Origin: Acidobacteriota bacterium
GTDB lineage: Bacteria; Acidobacteriota; Thermoanaerobaculia; Multivoradales; J023
Direction: 5' to 3'
NCBI GenBank assembly: GCA_029263315.1
Contig: JAJCXR010000047.1
Coordinates: 62,001-126,000, forward strand
DNA length: 64,000 nt
Each line of letters starts with the position of its first letter. Position 1 is the first letter of the stretch. The notes beneath the pieces are model-generated. The model saw only the letters and a program-made list of their open reading frames with translations, made no database searches and was not told the DNA's origin. Of the stretch, positions 7,584 to 16,360 are shown piece by piece. A program made the translations under genes and the position numbers.

Positions 7584-10500
7584 GTGAGGAAAGGGAAGCT
7601 ATTGCCAGGCTACGATGATACGGAATACGCGCTCGCGTCGATTACGGAATTCGGTGTCGCGACGGCCAACTATCGCGAAGTTCTCGAGGATCTGAGGACC
7701 CGTCAGCAGCAGCGCCAAAGCAAAGGTTTCGACTGTGACCACGGCTATGCTGCCGTCATGGGCTCGACAGACCTGATCGAAATTTCCCGCTTCAATCACT
7801 ATTTTCATCTTTCGGCGGTGGGTGGCAGCAGCGCCCAAGCCTTTCGTCGTTCCATTGGAGTGTTGTGTCCTCAGGTTGGTGACCTGGAAGGAAGCCGACC
7901 CGAGGTCTGTATGTTGGGGCAGGTCCTGGAACCCAGTGAGGCGACGCCGCTCCTGGCAGTGATGTATCTCAAACAGTCTCCGCTCTCGGCCATTTGTTGT
8001 GCTCAGGCCATGTTCAGTGGATCCGCTGAAGTTTCTTCGAAGATCTGGTCCCCTGTTCAGCAACAGTTGCTTCAGCATATCGGGTGGAATGAAGAGATCT
8101 GGCATTCCTACCAAGAGGTCTTGCAAGCTACTCTGCCCGCCCCGCGGGAGGATTCGGTTGCCGGTGTTCGGGTTCGATTCGGCGACGATCCGCCGACTTT
8201 GCCGACCATCAAGGTCGCTCCGCTTCTTGGGCTCGACAGTGTCGAAGTCGTCCTGGTGGTGCGGGCTGCCTGCCTGGAGCAGATGGCGGCCTTGGCTTTC
8301 GTCATGCGTCACCAAACCCTTGAGCGGGTATGGCCGGTGGTGGACTTGTCCGCCTTGAGAGAGGTTTGGCAGCTCCTGGCGCAGCCGGTGAGCCTAGACG
8401 ACTGGAATGGCTCGCCCCTATTCTCCGATACGACGACGGTGGTGGGAATGCCGTTGCGCCCGCCCGGAAAAGATCCTGACGGCAACGTTTCCGATGACTG
8501 GCACTTGGAGCGGGCGCGGCCGGAGAAATGCGCCGCCAGGCAAGCCATCATCATCAAGCGTTCTCGCCTGGTGGGTGGCGGAAAGCCGGAGCATCTCGTC
8601 CCCAGTGCCCACGCAGGGGATGAGACGTTGGATCAGGCGTCGCCCAGCGTTGGCAGCGGGCTCGCCTTCTTGATGCTCTTTGATCGCAATGATGCCTTGG
8701 AATTCAAGACCGATGCTGCCGAAGCGGTCAGCTATGTACCGCCCTTGCGGCGCTTGGATTTCTCAGAGTTGCACGGGCACTTGGTGCAGTTGCTCAAGTA
8801 CGCCGCACCCTCCGAGACAGCGGGCGATACGAACCTCGGGAGCTTCAGGGCGGTGCGCTCGGCCCTGAGCGTTGCGGTACGTGTCGTCGTGCCCTACAGC
8901 GCCGTCCAGCGGGGATTGCCCACCCAGGATCTGCTGATCATCTTCCACCGCGTTCTGCGGACCTGTCGCCAGGCCCATTTGAATCGGGCCGAAGGGGGAT
9001 TGTGGACCCGTAAATGGCTGGAACGCACCAAGACATTGGGGACGATCTACTCCCTGACCAATAGCGGCATCAATTTGATCGCCTCAGTGTTGGACTACTT
9101 GGAAGACGATCTCGAAGGGTTCGTCGATTTGTTGCCGGTGATCGAGCACCTCATCTGGATGGTAGGTCATCCGGTGGTCGAGGCGGGAAAAGAGCACCTG
9201 GTGCATTCGGACCTGGTGTGGTTCTACCGGCAGGCGGAGACCCTGGCCACCTCCCGCGGTCGTCGGGATCATCCCCTACGGCTGCCACGGGATACGCTGT
9301 CCTTTGAGGGCCATGCCGGGTACCGGACATCCAGGGACGCTTGCCAAGCATTCTTGGAATCGTTGGCCGATGTGGGAGAGTCTGGCAAACGAGGCCAAGT
9401 CATGCTCTTGGACTCCTCCGGTGACGGTATCTCGTGCCGTCCTGGGCGCTTCGACAGTATCGCCGTCAGTGCCTCAGCGATGGTTCTACACCATCCGTTC
9501 TACTGGGGGGTTTTTGCCCACGAGTTGGGGCATAGCCTGTTTCGCCATACGCTGTTTGGTGATCGAAAGAGTCCGCTGGGAGCGGCCGGTGAGGAGTTGA
9601 AGAAGCAACTTTCGCCCTCCCGCAGTGTCCTCTACGATTTCTCGTCGAGGATCAAAGAGACAGAGACGATCAAATCAATTTTTGATCAAACCGAGACCTA
9701 CCTGCGGCGGCATAGTTTCCAGAACGAGATGATCACGCCGTTGACCAAGGCCCTGGCCCGGGCGATCGAAGAGGTGCCGGCGGACTACCTGCTCTGGCGG
9801 ACCCTCTTCGAAGATCTAGAGGAGGAACGCCGAGAGGATCTCTTCTGGTTCTTGGTGGGGCCCAGCTTGATGTTCACCGTGCAACATGATTTGGGCTCCG
9901 TGGGGCCCGACCCGACGACCATCGGCAGCATCATCATCCGCTGGTTTGCAGCCTCCCGTTGGACCGCTGTGCCGCCGGGTGGCAATGATATGGAGGTCGA
10001 TGCCAACGGCGATTGGCTGGAAGATTTGCACGATCTCGTATTGCTCCTCAACGGCGGGAATATGTCGGACGCCGTCAACGGGGAGTGCTATCGGCAGAAC
10101 GATTCGAGCCTGAACCGGACCCTCTATCGCTTCAAGTGCTTCAAAGAGGATCTGAGAGTCAGGGATCAGATTTGGTTTCTCACGACGAAACATATGCTGC
10201 AGGCCCTCGAGACACTGCGGGATATCGATGTGAGTTTGGGCGGTAAGCCCAAGGCCGAGACCGATGAAGACAAGAGGCGGCGGGAAGAGATTGCGAGGGT
10301 CCGTGCGCTCACCAAAGCATGGCTCGGGCTGGTCCCCGTGGTGGGCCGTCATTGCATCGAGCCTCTTCCCGAAGAGAGTCCTGGACGCGCCTACATCGAT
10401 TACCTTGAAAAGCTGTGGTCAATTTGCGAGCAACCCTCACCTTGGCTGCCAATGGTGCCCAGCCATGACATCCGGCCTGCTGACAAGGCCAGGTGGGCTG

Positions 10501-10673
10501 GTGAAGCACCGCCGGAGATCGCCATTTCTCGACGTGGCGGCATCCTGGCCAGCGGCGAGAGTCTCTATGCTTACAACAAAGCCACGTTACGCTTCATCAG
10601 TAGCTTGCACGAGCAGGCACGGCAATCCCGCTATGAAAAGTTGAGGCACTATATCCAGGGAGCCAGCGGCTGA
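7584..10673 (+). CDS. Large protein of unknown family with HELGH zincin-like motif
   Basis: A 1029-aa cytoplasmic-looking protein without signal peptide or clear membrane helices. I do not recognise the family. The GTG start gives the longest frame and lacks a clear ribosome site. Residues 646-650 read HELGH within FAHELGHSLFRH. About 80 residues later EEVPAD (729-734) resembles the ExxAD third-ligand motif of gluzincin peptidases such as M48. The central DSSGDGISCRPGRFDSIAVS segment precedes the active-site helix as a substrate-edge strand might. The other 600 residues are unassigned. It is followed after 17 bases by a convergent HTH gene, with a DUF4062 gene beyond. A peptidase acting on a regulator or cell target is plausible but unproven; nothing indicates phage origin. 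Confidence 0.7.
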   Translation: MRKGKLLPGYDDTEYALASITEFGVATANYREVLEDLRTRQQQRQSKGFDCDHGYAAVMGSTDLIEISRFNHYFHLSAVGGSSAQAFRRSIGVLCPQVGDLEGSRPEVCMLGQVLEPSEATPLLAVMYLKQSPLSAICCAQAMFSGSAEVSSKIWSPVQQQLLQHIGWNEEIWHSYQEVLQATLPAPREDSVAGVRVRFGDDPPTLPTIKVAPLLGLDSVEVVLVVRAACLEQMAALAFVMRHQTLERVWPVVDLSALREVWQLLAQPVSLDDWNGSPLFSDTTTVVGMPLRPPGKDPDGNVSDDWHLERARPEKCAARQAIIIKRSRLVGGGKPEHLVPSAHAGDETLDQASPSVGSGLAFLMLFDRNDALEFKTDAAEAVSYVPPLRRLDFSELHGHLVQLLKYAAPSETAGDTNLGSFRAVRSALSVAVRVVVPYSAVQRGLPTQDLLIIFHRVLRTCRQAHLNRAEGGLWTRKWLERTKTLGTIYSLTNSGINLIASVLDYLEDDLEGFVDLLPVIEHLIWMVGHPVVEAGKEHLVHSDLVWFYRQAETLATSRGRRDHPLRLPRDTLSFEGHAGYRTSRDACQAFLESLADVGESGKRGQVMLLDSSGDGISCRPGRFDSIAVSASAMVLHHPFYWGVFAHELGHSLFRHTLFGDRKSPLGAAGEELKKQLSPSRSVLYDFSSRIKETETIKSIFDQTETYLRRHSFQNEMITPLTKALARAIEEVPADYLLWRTLFEDLEEERREDLFWFLVGPSLMFTVQHDLGSVGPDPTTIGSIIIRWFAASRWTAVPPGGNDMEVDANGDWLEDLHDLVLLLNGGNMSDAVNGECYRQNDSSLNRTLYRFKCFKEDLRVRDQIWFLTTKHMLQALETLRDIDVSLGGKPKAETDEDKRRREEIARVRALTKAWLGLVPVVGRHCIEPLPEESPGRAYIDYLEKLWSICEQPSPWLPMVPSHDIRPADKARWAGEAPPEIAISRRGGILASGESLYAYNKATLRFISSLHEQARQSRYEKLRHYIQGASG

Positions 10674-10690
10674 TCTGCAAGCCGGGGAGA

Positions 10691-11542
10691 TCAGCCGCCT
10701 ACGAGATCGCTGACCTTGTCGAGGGAGGTGATGATCCGGCTCGCCAGGGCATAGAAGACGCTGGCCACTTGGACCCGAAGCCGGATGTCGACACTCTGTG
10801 GCAGGTCCGCTTGCACCGTCGGCACAGGGTTGTTGATGAGCGCGTCACCGATTTGATCGAACAAGGCTGCCAAATCATAGTCGGAATCGCCGAAGGGGCC
10901 ATGCGATGCTAGGGATTGCAGGTTGTCGGTGGCGAGGTGTTCGTTGTGCTCTTGCTGCGCGGCGAAATCCTCGTCTTGCAACGCCAAGGCCAGGTCCCCC
11001 GAGCTGCTTTCGAGGGGACGGGCACCGCGGTAGTACAGCTGTTGGTGATCCGGGTAGAGGCTGTGCTTTGAAAGGGTGAGGTCCGCTTGCCAAGGGGTCA
11101 TCGGTTTGGGGAAGCCGTCGAGGATGATCTTTTTCAGCTCGTAGGCACGGCTGGTATTTGTGCTGTCGCTGATCAACTTGGATAAAAGGCTAACCAGGGT
11201 GGACTTGATGGACTTGAGCTCGGCCGGCGGCGACTTGTCCTTAGCGGCCTCCCAGGCAATATGGAAGAGAGCGGTGCTGACATTGGAGGCCACCGGCGAT
11301 TCCCCCCTCTGCAGACGCACCACATCTTCGATGAAGGCATCGCCATCGAGATCCAGTGCCTCCGCCACCCTGCGATAGCGCGCATCGTGGGTCGCCACCT
11401 TGCGACCGGTCTTGGTTTTGGGAGGCACCCGGCCACCGACCAAGCGACTGAGAAACGAGCGGTCAACACCGGCCTGTTGTGCCGCCTGCTGGATGGTCCA
11501 GCCTTTGCGGAGCAGGGCGTCTTCGAGTTGTTGAGATATCAC
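10691..11542 (-). CDS. HTH (XRE-like) DNA-binding protein with unknown C-terminal domain
   Basis: About 283 aa when started at the GTG at 11542, which follows AAGG at good spacing; an upstream in-frame ATG at 11671 is possible. The N-terminus has a Cro/CI-type helix-turn-helix, TIQQAAQQAGVDRSFLSRL, followed by a basic GRKVATHDARYRRVAEAL segment. The remaining 180 residues are mostly helical with a charged middle (LALALQDEDFAAQQEH) and match no family I know. The gene is convergent with the HELGH protein and divergent from the DUF4062 gene, with promoter-like and operator-like elements between them. A repressor of the DUF4062 gene and of itself is the simplest reading. Confidence 0.72.
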   Translation of the reverse strand: MISQQLEDALLRKGWTIQQAAQQAGVDRSFLSRLVGGRVPPKTKTGRKVATHDARYRRVAEALDLDGDAFIEDVVRLQRGESPVASNVSTALFHIAWEAAKDKSPPAELKSIKSTLVSLLSKLISDSTNTSRAYELKKIILDGFPKPMTPWQADLTLSKHSLYPDHQQLYYRGARPLESSSGDLALALQDEDFAAQQEHNEHLATDNLQSLASHGPFGDSDYDLAALFDQIGDALINNPVPTVQADLPQSVDIRLRVQVASVFYALASRIITSLDKVSDLVGG

Positions 11543-11686
11543 GGCTACCTTCGGTGGGGTCCCGTCCGTACCCGCCCACGGCTGCTGGGGTCGAGTCGAT
11601 CGGGGCGTCGGAATGAGCTGATGAGGGTGAACGCGTGAAGTCTGCCAGGCGGCAAGCCGCCGCGCAGACATCGTCTGTCGAGCAAA

Positions 11687-11715
11687 ACCATAACAAAGCA
11701 CTAGGGTATGATCAA
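11687..11715 (-). promoter_or_regulatory. Sigma-70-like promoter for the HTH gene
   Basis: Reading the minus strand, TTGATC (11710-11715) and TATGGT (11687-11692) are separated by exactly 17 bases. Transcription would start near 11680, giving a leader of about 138 bases to the GTG start or about 9 bases to the alternative ATG at 11671. Confidence 0.55.
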
Positions 11716-11732
11716 TAGCCGTGCTAAATATT

Positions 11733-11752
11733 GAACGCGACAAACGCGCTTC
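11733..11752. promoter_or_regulatory. Imperfect inverted repeat between divergent HTH and DUF4062 genes
   Basis: GAACGCG and CGCGCTTC flank a 5-base ACAAA spacer, forming a near-palindrome just upstream of the HTH -35 element. The element also contains a direct ACGCGACAAACGCG repeat. Its position suits an operator for the HTH protein controlling one or both genes; this is inference. Confidence 0.35.
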
Positions 11753-11839
11753 CAATGTGCCACGATTCAGTGTTTCCAGGCAAAATGATAAGAACTAGCT
11801 TGCTGCTAAGTTTCCGTACCCAGACCCCAAGGAGGTCGC

Positions 11840-12832
11840 ATGGCTGCACCTCGGATATTCATCAGCTCCACCTACTATGACTTGAGATACGTCAGGTCGT
11901 CGCTGTTCAACCACGTCAGCTCGTTGGGTTTCGAGCCCGTGCTTTCGGAAAAGGGCGACATTCCCTACGCCCATACCGTGCCCCTCGACGAGTCGTGTTA
12001 CCGGGCCGTCGAAGGTTGCGACATCTTGGTATTGATCATCGGCGGTCGATACGGCTCAGCGGCGAGCACCCAACCGGAGTCCCTGCTGCACGACGAGGCC
12101 ACCGAAGAGGAGGTCGCCGCCGCTAGAACCCGTTACGAGAGCATCACCAAGAAAGAATACCGTGCGGCCCTAGAAGCTGGGATCCCCACCTACATCTGTG
12201 TCGATGCCAACGTCTTGGCGGAGTTCCAGACCTTTCGCAAGAACCCTGGTAACCCTAAGATTCGGTATGCCCATGTGGATTCCGAATCGGTGTATCTGCT
12301 GATTGAGGATGTGTTGGCTCAGCCCTACGGTAACCCCGTGCAAGCCTTCACCATGCCGGACGAGATCGAGGGCTGGCTCATGAAGCAATGGGCGGGGTTG
12401 TTCCAGGATCTGTTGAAGCAATCGAAGGTGGCGCGACAGATCAAGGATCTGGAGAGTCAGGTCCAGAACTTAGGCGAGATCAGTCAAACGATGAAGGGCT
12501 ACCTCGAGGATATTGTCCGAGCAACCTCGAACGCATCCAAGGAGAGCGTCGAGGAGCGCATCAACGAAAGGACGGAGAAGCTCAAGAAGAACAGCCTGAA
12601 GCACAACCCGTTCTATCAATGGTTACGCTCGCGCCACAGAATGGATGGTGAGACATTTCAGAAGATTCTGGAGACTGCGACGTCACGCCAAGCCTTGGCC
12701 GCTGCGTTGGCCGAAGCCCTCGGCGATTCGTCGATCCACGAGGCTCTGAATTCCACCCCTTCGACGGATCGTGCCTGGGAAGACCTCGACCGCGCCCGCC
12801 AGGACCTAGGGCTCGAGCCCTTCGAGGACTGA
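11840..12832 (+). CDS. DUF4062 domain protein
   Basis: A 330-aa protein whose ATG follows a strong AAGGAGGTCGC site. Residues 5-120 match DUF4062: RIFISSTYYDLRYVRSSL, then CDILVLIIGGRYGS and an EYRAALEAGIPTYICV segment. The domain has a Rossmann/TIR-like layout and often occurs at the N-terminus of signalling and STAND-type proteins. The C-terminal half is helical and highly charged, with a coiled-coil stretch (about 195-260), and has no ATPase motif. The gene stands alone after a 297-base AT-rich divergent promoter region shared with the HTH gene. The domain call is good; whether it has nucleotide-hydrolase, sensor or immunity function cannot be read from the sequence. Confidence 0.85.
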   Translation: MAAPRIFISSTYYDLRYVRSSLFNHVSSLGFEPVLSEKGDIPYAHTVPLDESCYRAVEGCDILVLIIGGRYGSAASTQPESLLHDEATEEEVAAARTRYESITKKEYRAALEAGIPTYICVDANVLAEFQTFRKNPGNPKIRYAHVDSESVYLLIEDVLAQPYGNPVQAFTMPDEIEGWLMKQWAGLFQDLLKQSKVARQIKDLESQVQNLGEISQTMKGYLEDIVRATSNASKESVEERINERTEKLKKNSLKHNPFYQWLRSRHRMDGETFQKILETATSRQALAAALAEALGDSSIHEALNSTPSTDRAWEDLDRARQDLGLEPFED

Positions 12833-12847
12833 CGCTCGGCTCGCCGT

Positions 12848-13996
12848 TCAATCCAGTCGCAAGAAGCGCACCGCCAGGGTGATGAAGAGGGCCCCGAAGC
12901 CCAGCAAGACGAGGCTCGGCGTGACCACATGGGCCGCTCCATAGCCATAGGAAATCAGCGAGTGAAATCCCTCCATCGCCCAACGGGTGGGCAGCAGCCG
13001 GGCGACGTTCTGTAGCCAGCCGGGCATCAGCTCGCCGGGCCACCAGCAGCCACCCAGGCCCGCCAGAACCATGCTGAGAATCCAGCCGACGGTGGAGGCT
13101 TGCTCGGGGGTGTGCAGCACCGCTCCGAGCAGGATCGACAACCCCGCCACGGCAACGCAATAACTGGCGGTGAGCAGCAGCAAACCGAGCCACGAGCTCC
13201 CCAGATCCTGCCGGAAGATGAAGTGGGCCGCCAAGAGCAGTAAAACGGTTTGTAGACCGGCGATGCACAGGCGCCCGAGGATCTTGCCCAGGATGACGCC
13301 GGAGCGCGCCAAGGGCAGGGACGCCTGACGCCGCAACATGCCCTGTTGCTTTTCGAGGATGATGAAGACGCCGCCGTAGATCAGCGTCATCATCAGGACG
13401 ATCATGGTCAGCATGCCGGGCACACTTTGGGCATAGCCCTGTGGGATGGGCTGACCTTGGCCGGCCTGGGTCACTTCGAGGGTGGCTAGGGGTGGCAACT
13501 GCCGCAGGCGCCGGTAGCCGATTTCCAACTCCTCGGCGGGGGTCTCCTCGGGGGCCAACAATTCAAGCTCGAGGAGGCGTCCTTGCAGTCGTACCAGGGC
13601 GCGGAGGATGTTGACCTCGGCGCCACGACCGAAGTTGCGGTCCGCTTCGGGGTCGAGCTCGAGGCGTAGCTCCTGCGCCTCACCGGCCATCAGCTTGTCG
13701 CTCATGCCGGGGGGTAACACCAGGGTGCGCAGGTGAGTGACTTCGGGGTCTTCGCCCACCGTATGCAGGGCGAGTTGCTCCCCATCGAGCTCGGCGATCA
13801 GCGCCTCGGCAATCCAACCGCCGTCGTCATTGGCCACCGAGAGCGAGATCTTCGGCGGTCCGCTGGAGCCCCCCGATTGGCCGAACAGCCACATCATGGC
13901 CAAGGGCAGGAGCAGCATCCAGACGAAGGCGGAGCGATTTTTCACCGTCAAACGCAGGTCGTTGACGGCCAACAGCCAGATCGAGCGCCAGACCAT
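12848..13996 (-). CDS. ABC-2 type transporter permease (distal)
   Basis: A 382-aa membrane protein with the ABC-2 exporter layout: one N-terminal helix (LLPLAMMWLFG), a periplasmic domain of about 170 residues, then five helices beginning near VPGMLTMIVLMMTLIYGG. The C-terminal part has GLGGCWWPGELMPGWLQ before the last helices. Its ATG overlaps the TGA of the upstream permease (ATGA), so the two are translated together and probably form a heterodimer. With the ATPase at 15321-16256 it makes a complete exporter. The substrate is unknown; drug, lipid or peptide export fits the family. It converges with the DUF4062 gene across 15 bases. Confidence 0.88.
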   Translation of the reverse strand: MVWRSIWLLAVNDLRLTVKNRSAFVWMLLLPLAMMWLFGQSGGSSGPPKISLSVANDDGGWIAEALIAELDGEQLALHTVGEDPEVTHLRTLVLPPGMSDKLMAGEAQELRLELDPEADRNFGRGAEVNILRALVRLQGRLLELELLAPEETPAEELEIGYRRLRQLPPLATLEVTQAGQGQPIPQGYAQSVPGMLTMIVLMMTLIYGGVFIILEKQQGMLRRQASLPLARSGVILGKILGRLCIAGLQTVLLLLAAHFIFRQDLGSSWLGLLLLTASYCVAVAGLSILLGAVLHTPEQASTVGWILSMVLAGLGGCWWPGELMPGWLQNVARLLPTRWAMEGFHSLISYGYGAAHVVTPSLVLLGFGALFITLAVRFLRLD

Positions 13997-15321
13997 CAGA
14001 TATCCCCCCGTAAGACCTTGCGCTTTAATCGCCAGGCGCCAAAGAGCAACAGCACCGTCCCCAGGACGCCGAGGATCAGCACCGCCGTCGCCACCTCGGG
14101 CAAACCGCCGCCGTCGAGTAGGTCTTGGAAGCCACGGGTGCCCCAGTAGAAGGGGGAGACTGGGGCGATCCGCTGCACCGCCGCGGGCAGGTTGTCGAGG
14201 GGCAGGAAGCTGCCGCCCGCAAAGGCGAGCACCAAGTAGAGCAACGAGCTCAACGTGGAGCCTTGCTGCTCATCTCTCACCACGCCGTAGATGGCGGCGG
14301 ACAGACCCGAAACCGCCAGCAAGAGGGCCAGGGAAAGGGCGACGAAGCCGGTGAGGCTGACCGCCGTATCGGCCAAGAAGAAGGCGATGGCCGCCAGGAT
14401 GAGCAAGGCCAATCCGGCCACGACGCCGCTCAGCAGGACCTTGCCGGCGATCACCTGGCGGGCGTCGATGGGGGCGGAGAGCTGTCGACGCAGGGTCCCC
14501 ATCTGGGCCTCGGCCAGGACATCGCGCATCATCTGATCGCCGATGATGAAGAGGGCGTAGACGGAGACACCGGGCAGCACGAAGAGGAAGACCAGCAACC
14601 TCTGATCGTCTCCCCCACCGGAGTCATCATCTGCGTCGTCTTCATCGATTGTGTCGTCAGCCGTCTGCTCGCCGCTGGCCACCTCGGCGGGGTCGTTGCC
14701 TTCGTCGTCGAGCATGACCACGGTGAGAGACAGTAAGGGTTCGTCGAGGAATTCGTTGCCCACCTGGACGAGCCGTCGTATGCGGATGACTAGCCTCGCG
14801 AAGGCTTGATCGTCGAGGTTGTCGAGATCCAGGAGATCGATCTCCAGCCCCTCGGCCTCGCGGTGCAGCACCCGTGCCGCCACCGACAGCACATCGGTCA
14901 AAGTGGCGATGACTTGCTCGGCGATCTCGGGCAGGATGCCCTGGGTCGGGTTGCGGATCATCTCGAGGACGATCGGTTGCCCTTCGAATAGCTGAAGCGT
15001 CGTGCCGGAGGGGATACGCAGCAGGGCGGAGGCCTCGCCATCCGCCATCATTTGCACCCCCTCTTCGCCCACCGCGATGACATCGAGGTAGTCGTTGAGC
15101 TGCTCGGAGCTCAGGGCGTTGGCGATGAGGCCGCCCACCAAGCCATCATCTTCGTCGTAGAGCAGTAGCTTGGCGGCGGGCAGCCCCGTTTCGGAGCCGC
15201 CGAAGGCGAAGGCGAGCATGGCGGAGAAGATCAGCGGAAAAGCCAGCATCACCAACACCCCCAAGGGGGCGCGTCGACGGCGCAGTAGGTCCTTGTGCAG
15301 GAGTAGCAGGACGGCGCGCAT
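13996..15321 (-). CDS. ABC-2 type transporter permease (proximal)
   Basis: A 441-aa ABC-2 permease starting at the ATG at 15321, whose first base is the first base of the ATPase stop codon (TGATG). It has an N-terminal helix (LGVLVMLAFPLIFSAMLAFAFG), a large extracytoplasmic domain containing a strongly acidic linker (residues about 220-245, rich in Asp), and a C-terminal bundle of six helices. The acidic linker is unusual and may bind cations. It forms the exporter together with the adjacent permease and ATPase. Confidence 0.88.
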   Translation of the reverse strand: MRAVLLLLHKDLLRRRRAPLGVLVMLAFPLIFSAMLAFAFGGSETGLPAAKLLLYDEDDGLVGGLIANALSSEQLNDYLDVIAVGEEGVQMMADGEASALLRIPSGTTLQLFEGQPIVLEMIRNPTQGILPEIAEQVIATLTDVLSVAARVLHREAEGLEIDLLDLDNLDDQAFARLVIRIRRLVQVGNEFLDEPLLSLTVVMLDDEGNDPAEVASGEQTADDTIDEDDADDDSGGGDDQRLLVFLFVLPGVSVYALFIIGDQMMRDVLAEAQMGTLRRQLSAPIDARQVIAGKVLLSGVVAGLALLILAAIAFFLADTAVSLTGFVALSLALLLAVSGLSAAIYGVVRDEQQGSTLSSLLYLVLAFAGGSFLPLDNLPAAVQRIAPVSPFYWGTRGFQDLLDGGGLPEVATAVLILGVLGTVLLLFGAWRLKRKVLRGDI

Positions 15322-16256
15322 CAATCCCTCAACTGCCGGCCGGTGAGTTTGAGGAAGAGCCCATTGAGGCTGGGGGGCTCGATGGAGACACCGTCCATGG
15401 AGACGCCGAGGGCAAAAATCTTGGACAGCAGATCGACGGAGCCTCGCCCGCCGTCCTGCTCCAAGGTGGCGAGCACCAGGCGCCCTTCCTCCTTGGCCAG
15501 CACCCGGACCAGAGATGGGTCCGTCAGCTGTGTCGCCAGGGTTTCGCTGTCGAAGTCACCGCGCAGGGTCAACACCTCTTCACCACCCACCATCTTCTGT
15601 AGCTCGTCGAGGCGCCCCTCCGCCAACACCTTGCCGTGATCGACGATGGCGATGCGATCGCAGAGCTTCTCCGCCTCTTCCAAGTGGTGGGTGGTGTAGA
15701 GCACCGCTGTGCCGGCGTCGGCCACTTGGCGAATGACCTCGAGAATGTTCAAACGGGCTTGTGGATCGATGCCGACGGTGGGTTCGTCGAGTAGCACCGC
15801 CCGCGGCGAGTGCACCAGACCCAGGCCCAGATTCAAACGCCGCTTCATGCCGCCGGAGAAGTTTTTGACCGGCTCGCGATCACGACCGGTGAGGCCGATC
15901 CATTCCAGCACCCGCTCCACCGCCGTCGTCAGGTCGCTACCCGTCAATCCGTAGAGCCCACCCCACAAGCGCAAATGCTCTTGGGCGCTCAAGTCTTCAT
16001 AGAGGGCATTCTCCTGCGGCACGATCCCCAGCATGCCCTTGACCTCCAGGGGACGGCTGGCGAGATCGATGCCGTCAAAACGAATGCGGCCCTCATCGGG
16101 GGCCAGCAAGCCCGAAAGCATCGACAGGGTGGTGGTTTTGCCAGCCCCGTTGGGCCCCAGCAGACCGTAGATCTCCCCCGCCGCGATTTCGAAGCTGATG
16201 CCGGCCACCGCCTGAAGATCGCCGAAGCGTTTGTGCAGATTCTCGACTTGGATCAT
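15321..16256 (-). CDS. ABC transporter ATP-binding protein
   Basis: A 311-aa ATPase with LLGPNGAGKTTT Walker A, LSGLLAPDEG, NFSGGMKRRLNLGLGLV signature motif and VLLDEPTVGIDPQ Walker B, followed by a TTHHLEEAE switch. The length and the approximately 80-residue C-terminal regulatory tail fit DrrA/CcmA-type exporters. It is the first gene of a three-gene minus-strand operon (ATPase, permease, permease) with overlapping stops and starts. Its promoter region is shared with the divergent mprF gene; a TATACT -10-like element lies at 16290-16295. Confidence 0.95.
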   Translation of the reverse strand: MIQVENLHKRFGDLQAVAGISFEIAAGEIYGLLGPNGAGKTTTLSMLSGLLAPDEGRIRFDGIDLASRPLEVKGMLGIVPQENALYEDLSAQEHLRLWGGLYGLTGSDLTTAVERVLEWIGLTGRDREPVKNFSGGMKRRLNLGLGLVHSPRAVLLDEPTVGIDPQARLNILEVIRQVADAGTAVLYTTHHLEEAEKLCDRIAIVDHGKVLAEGRLDELQKMVGGEEVLTLRGDFDSETLATQLTDPSLVRVLAKEEGRLVLATLEQDGGRGSVDLLSKIFALGVSMDGVSIEPPSLNGLFLKLTGRQLRD

Positions 16257-16289
16257 GGCGGGTCCCCGATGGAATTGGAAAGAGCTGAA

Positions 16290-16351
16290 AGTATAGCTCT
16301 GCTACCCAGAATCTTGGGAGCTCGGCTTTTCGGGTCCAAGAGAGCTACAAT
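16290..16351. promoter_or_regulatory. Divergent -10-like elements between ABC exporter and mprF
   Basis: TATACT on the minus strand (16290-16295) points towards the ABC operon and TACAAT on the plus strand (16346-16351) points towards mprF. The second lies 9 bases before the mprF ATG, which has no visible ribosome site, so a very short or absent leader is possible. I see no convincing -35 hexamer for either. Confidence 0.35.
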
Positions 16352-16360
16352 CTTCTCTAT

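Noticed and set aside
7295..12847. Prophage or integrative element around the HELGH/HTH/DUF4062 cluster
   Set aside because: No integrase, structural gene, tRNA target or flanking direct repeat was seen.
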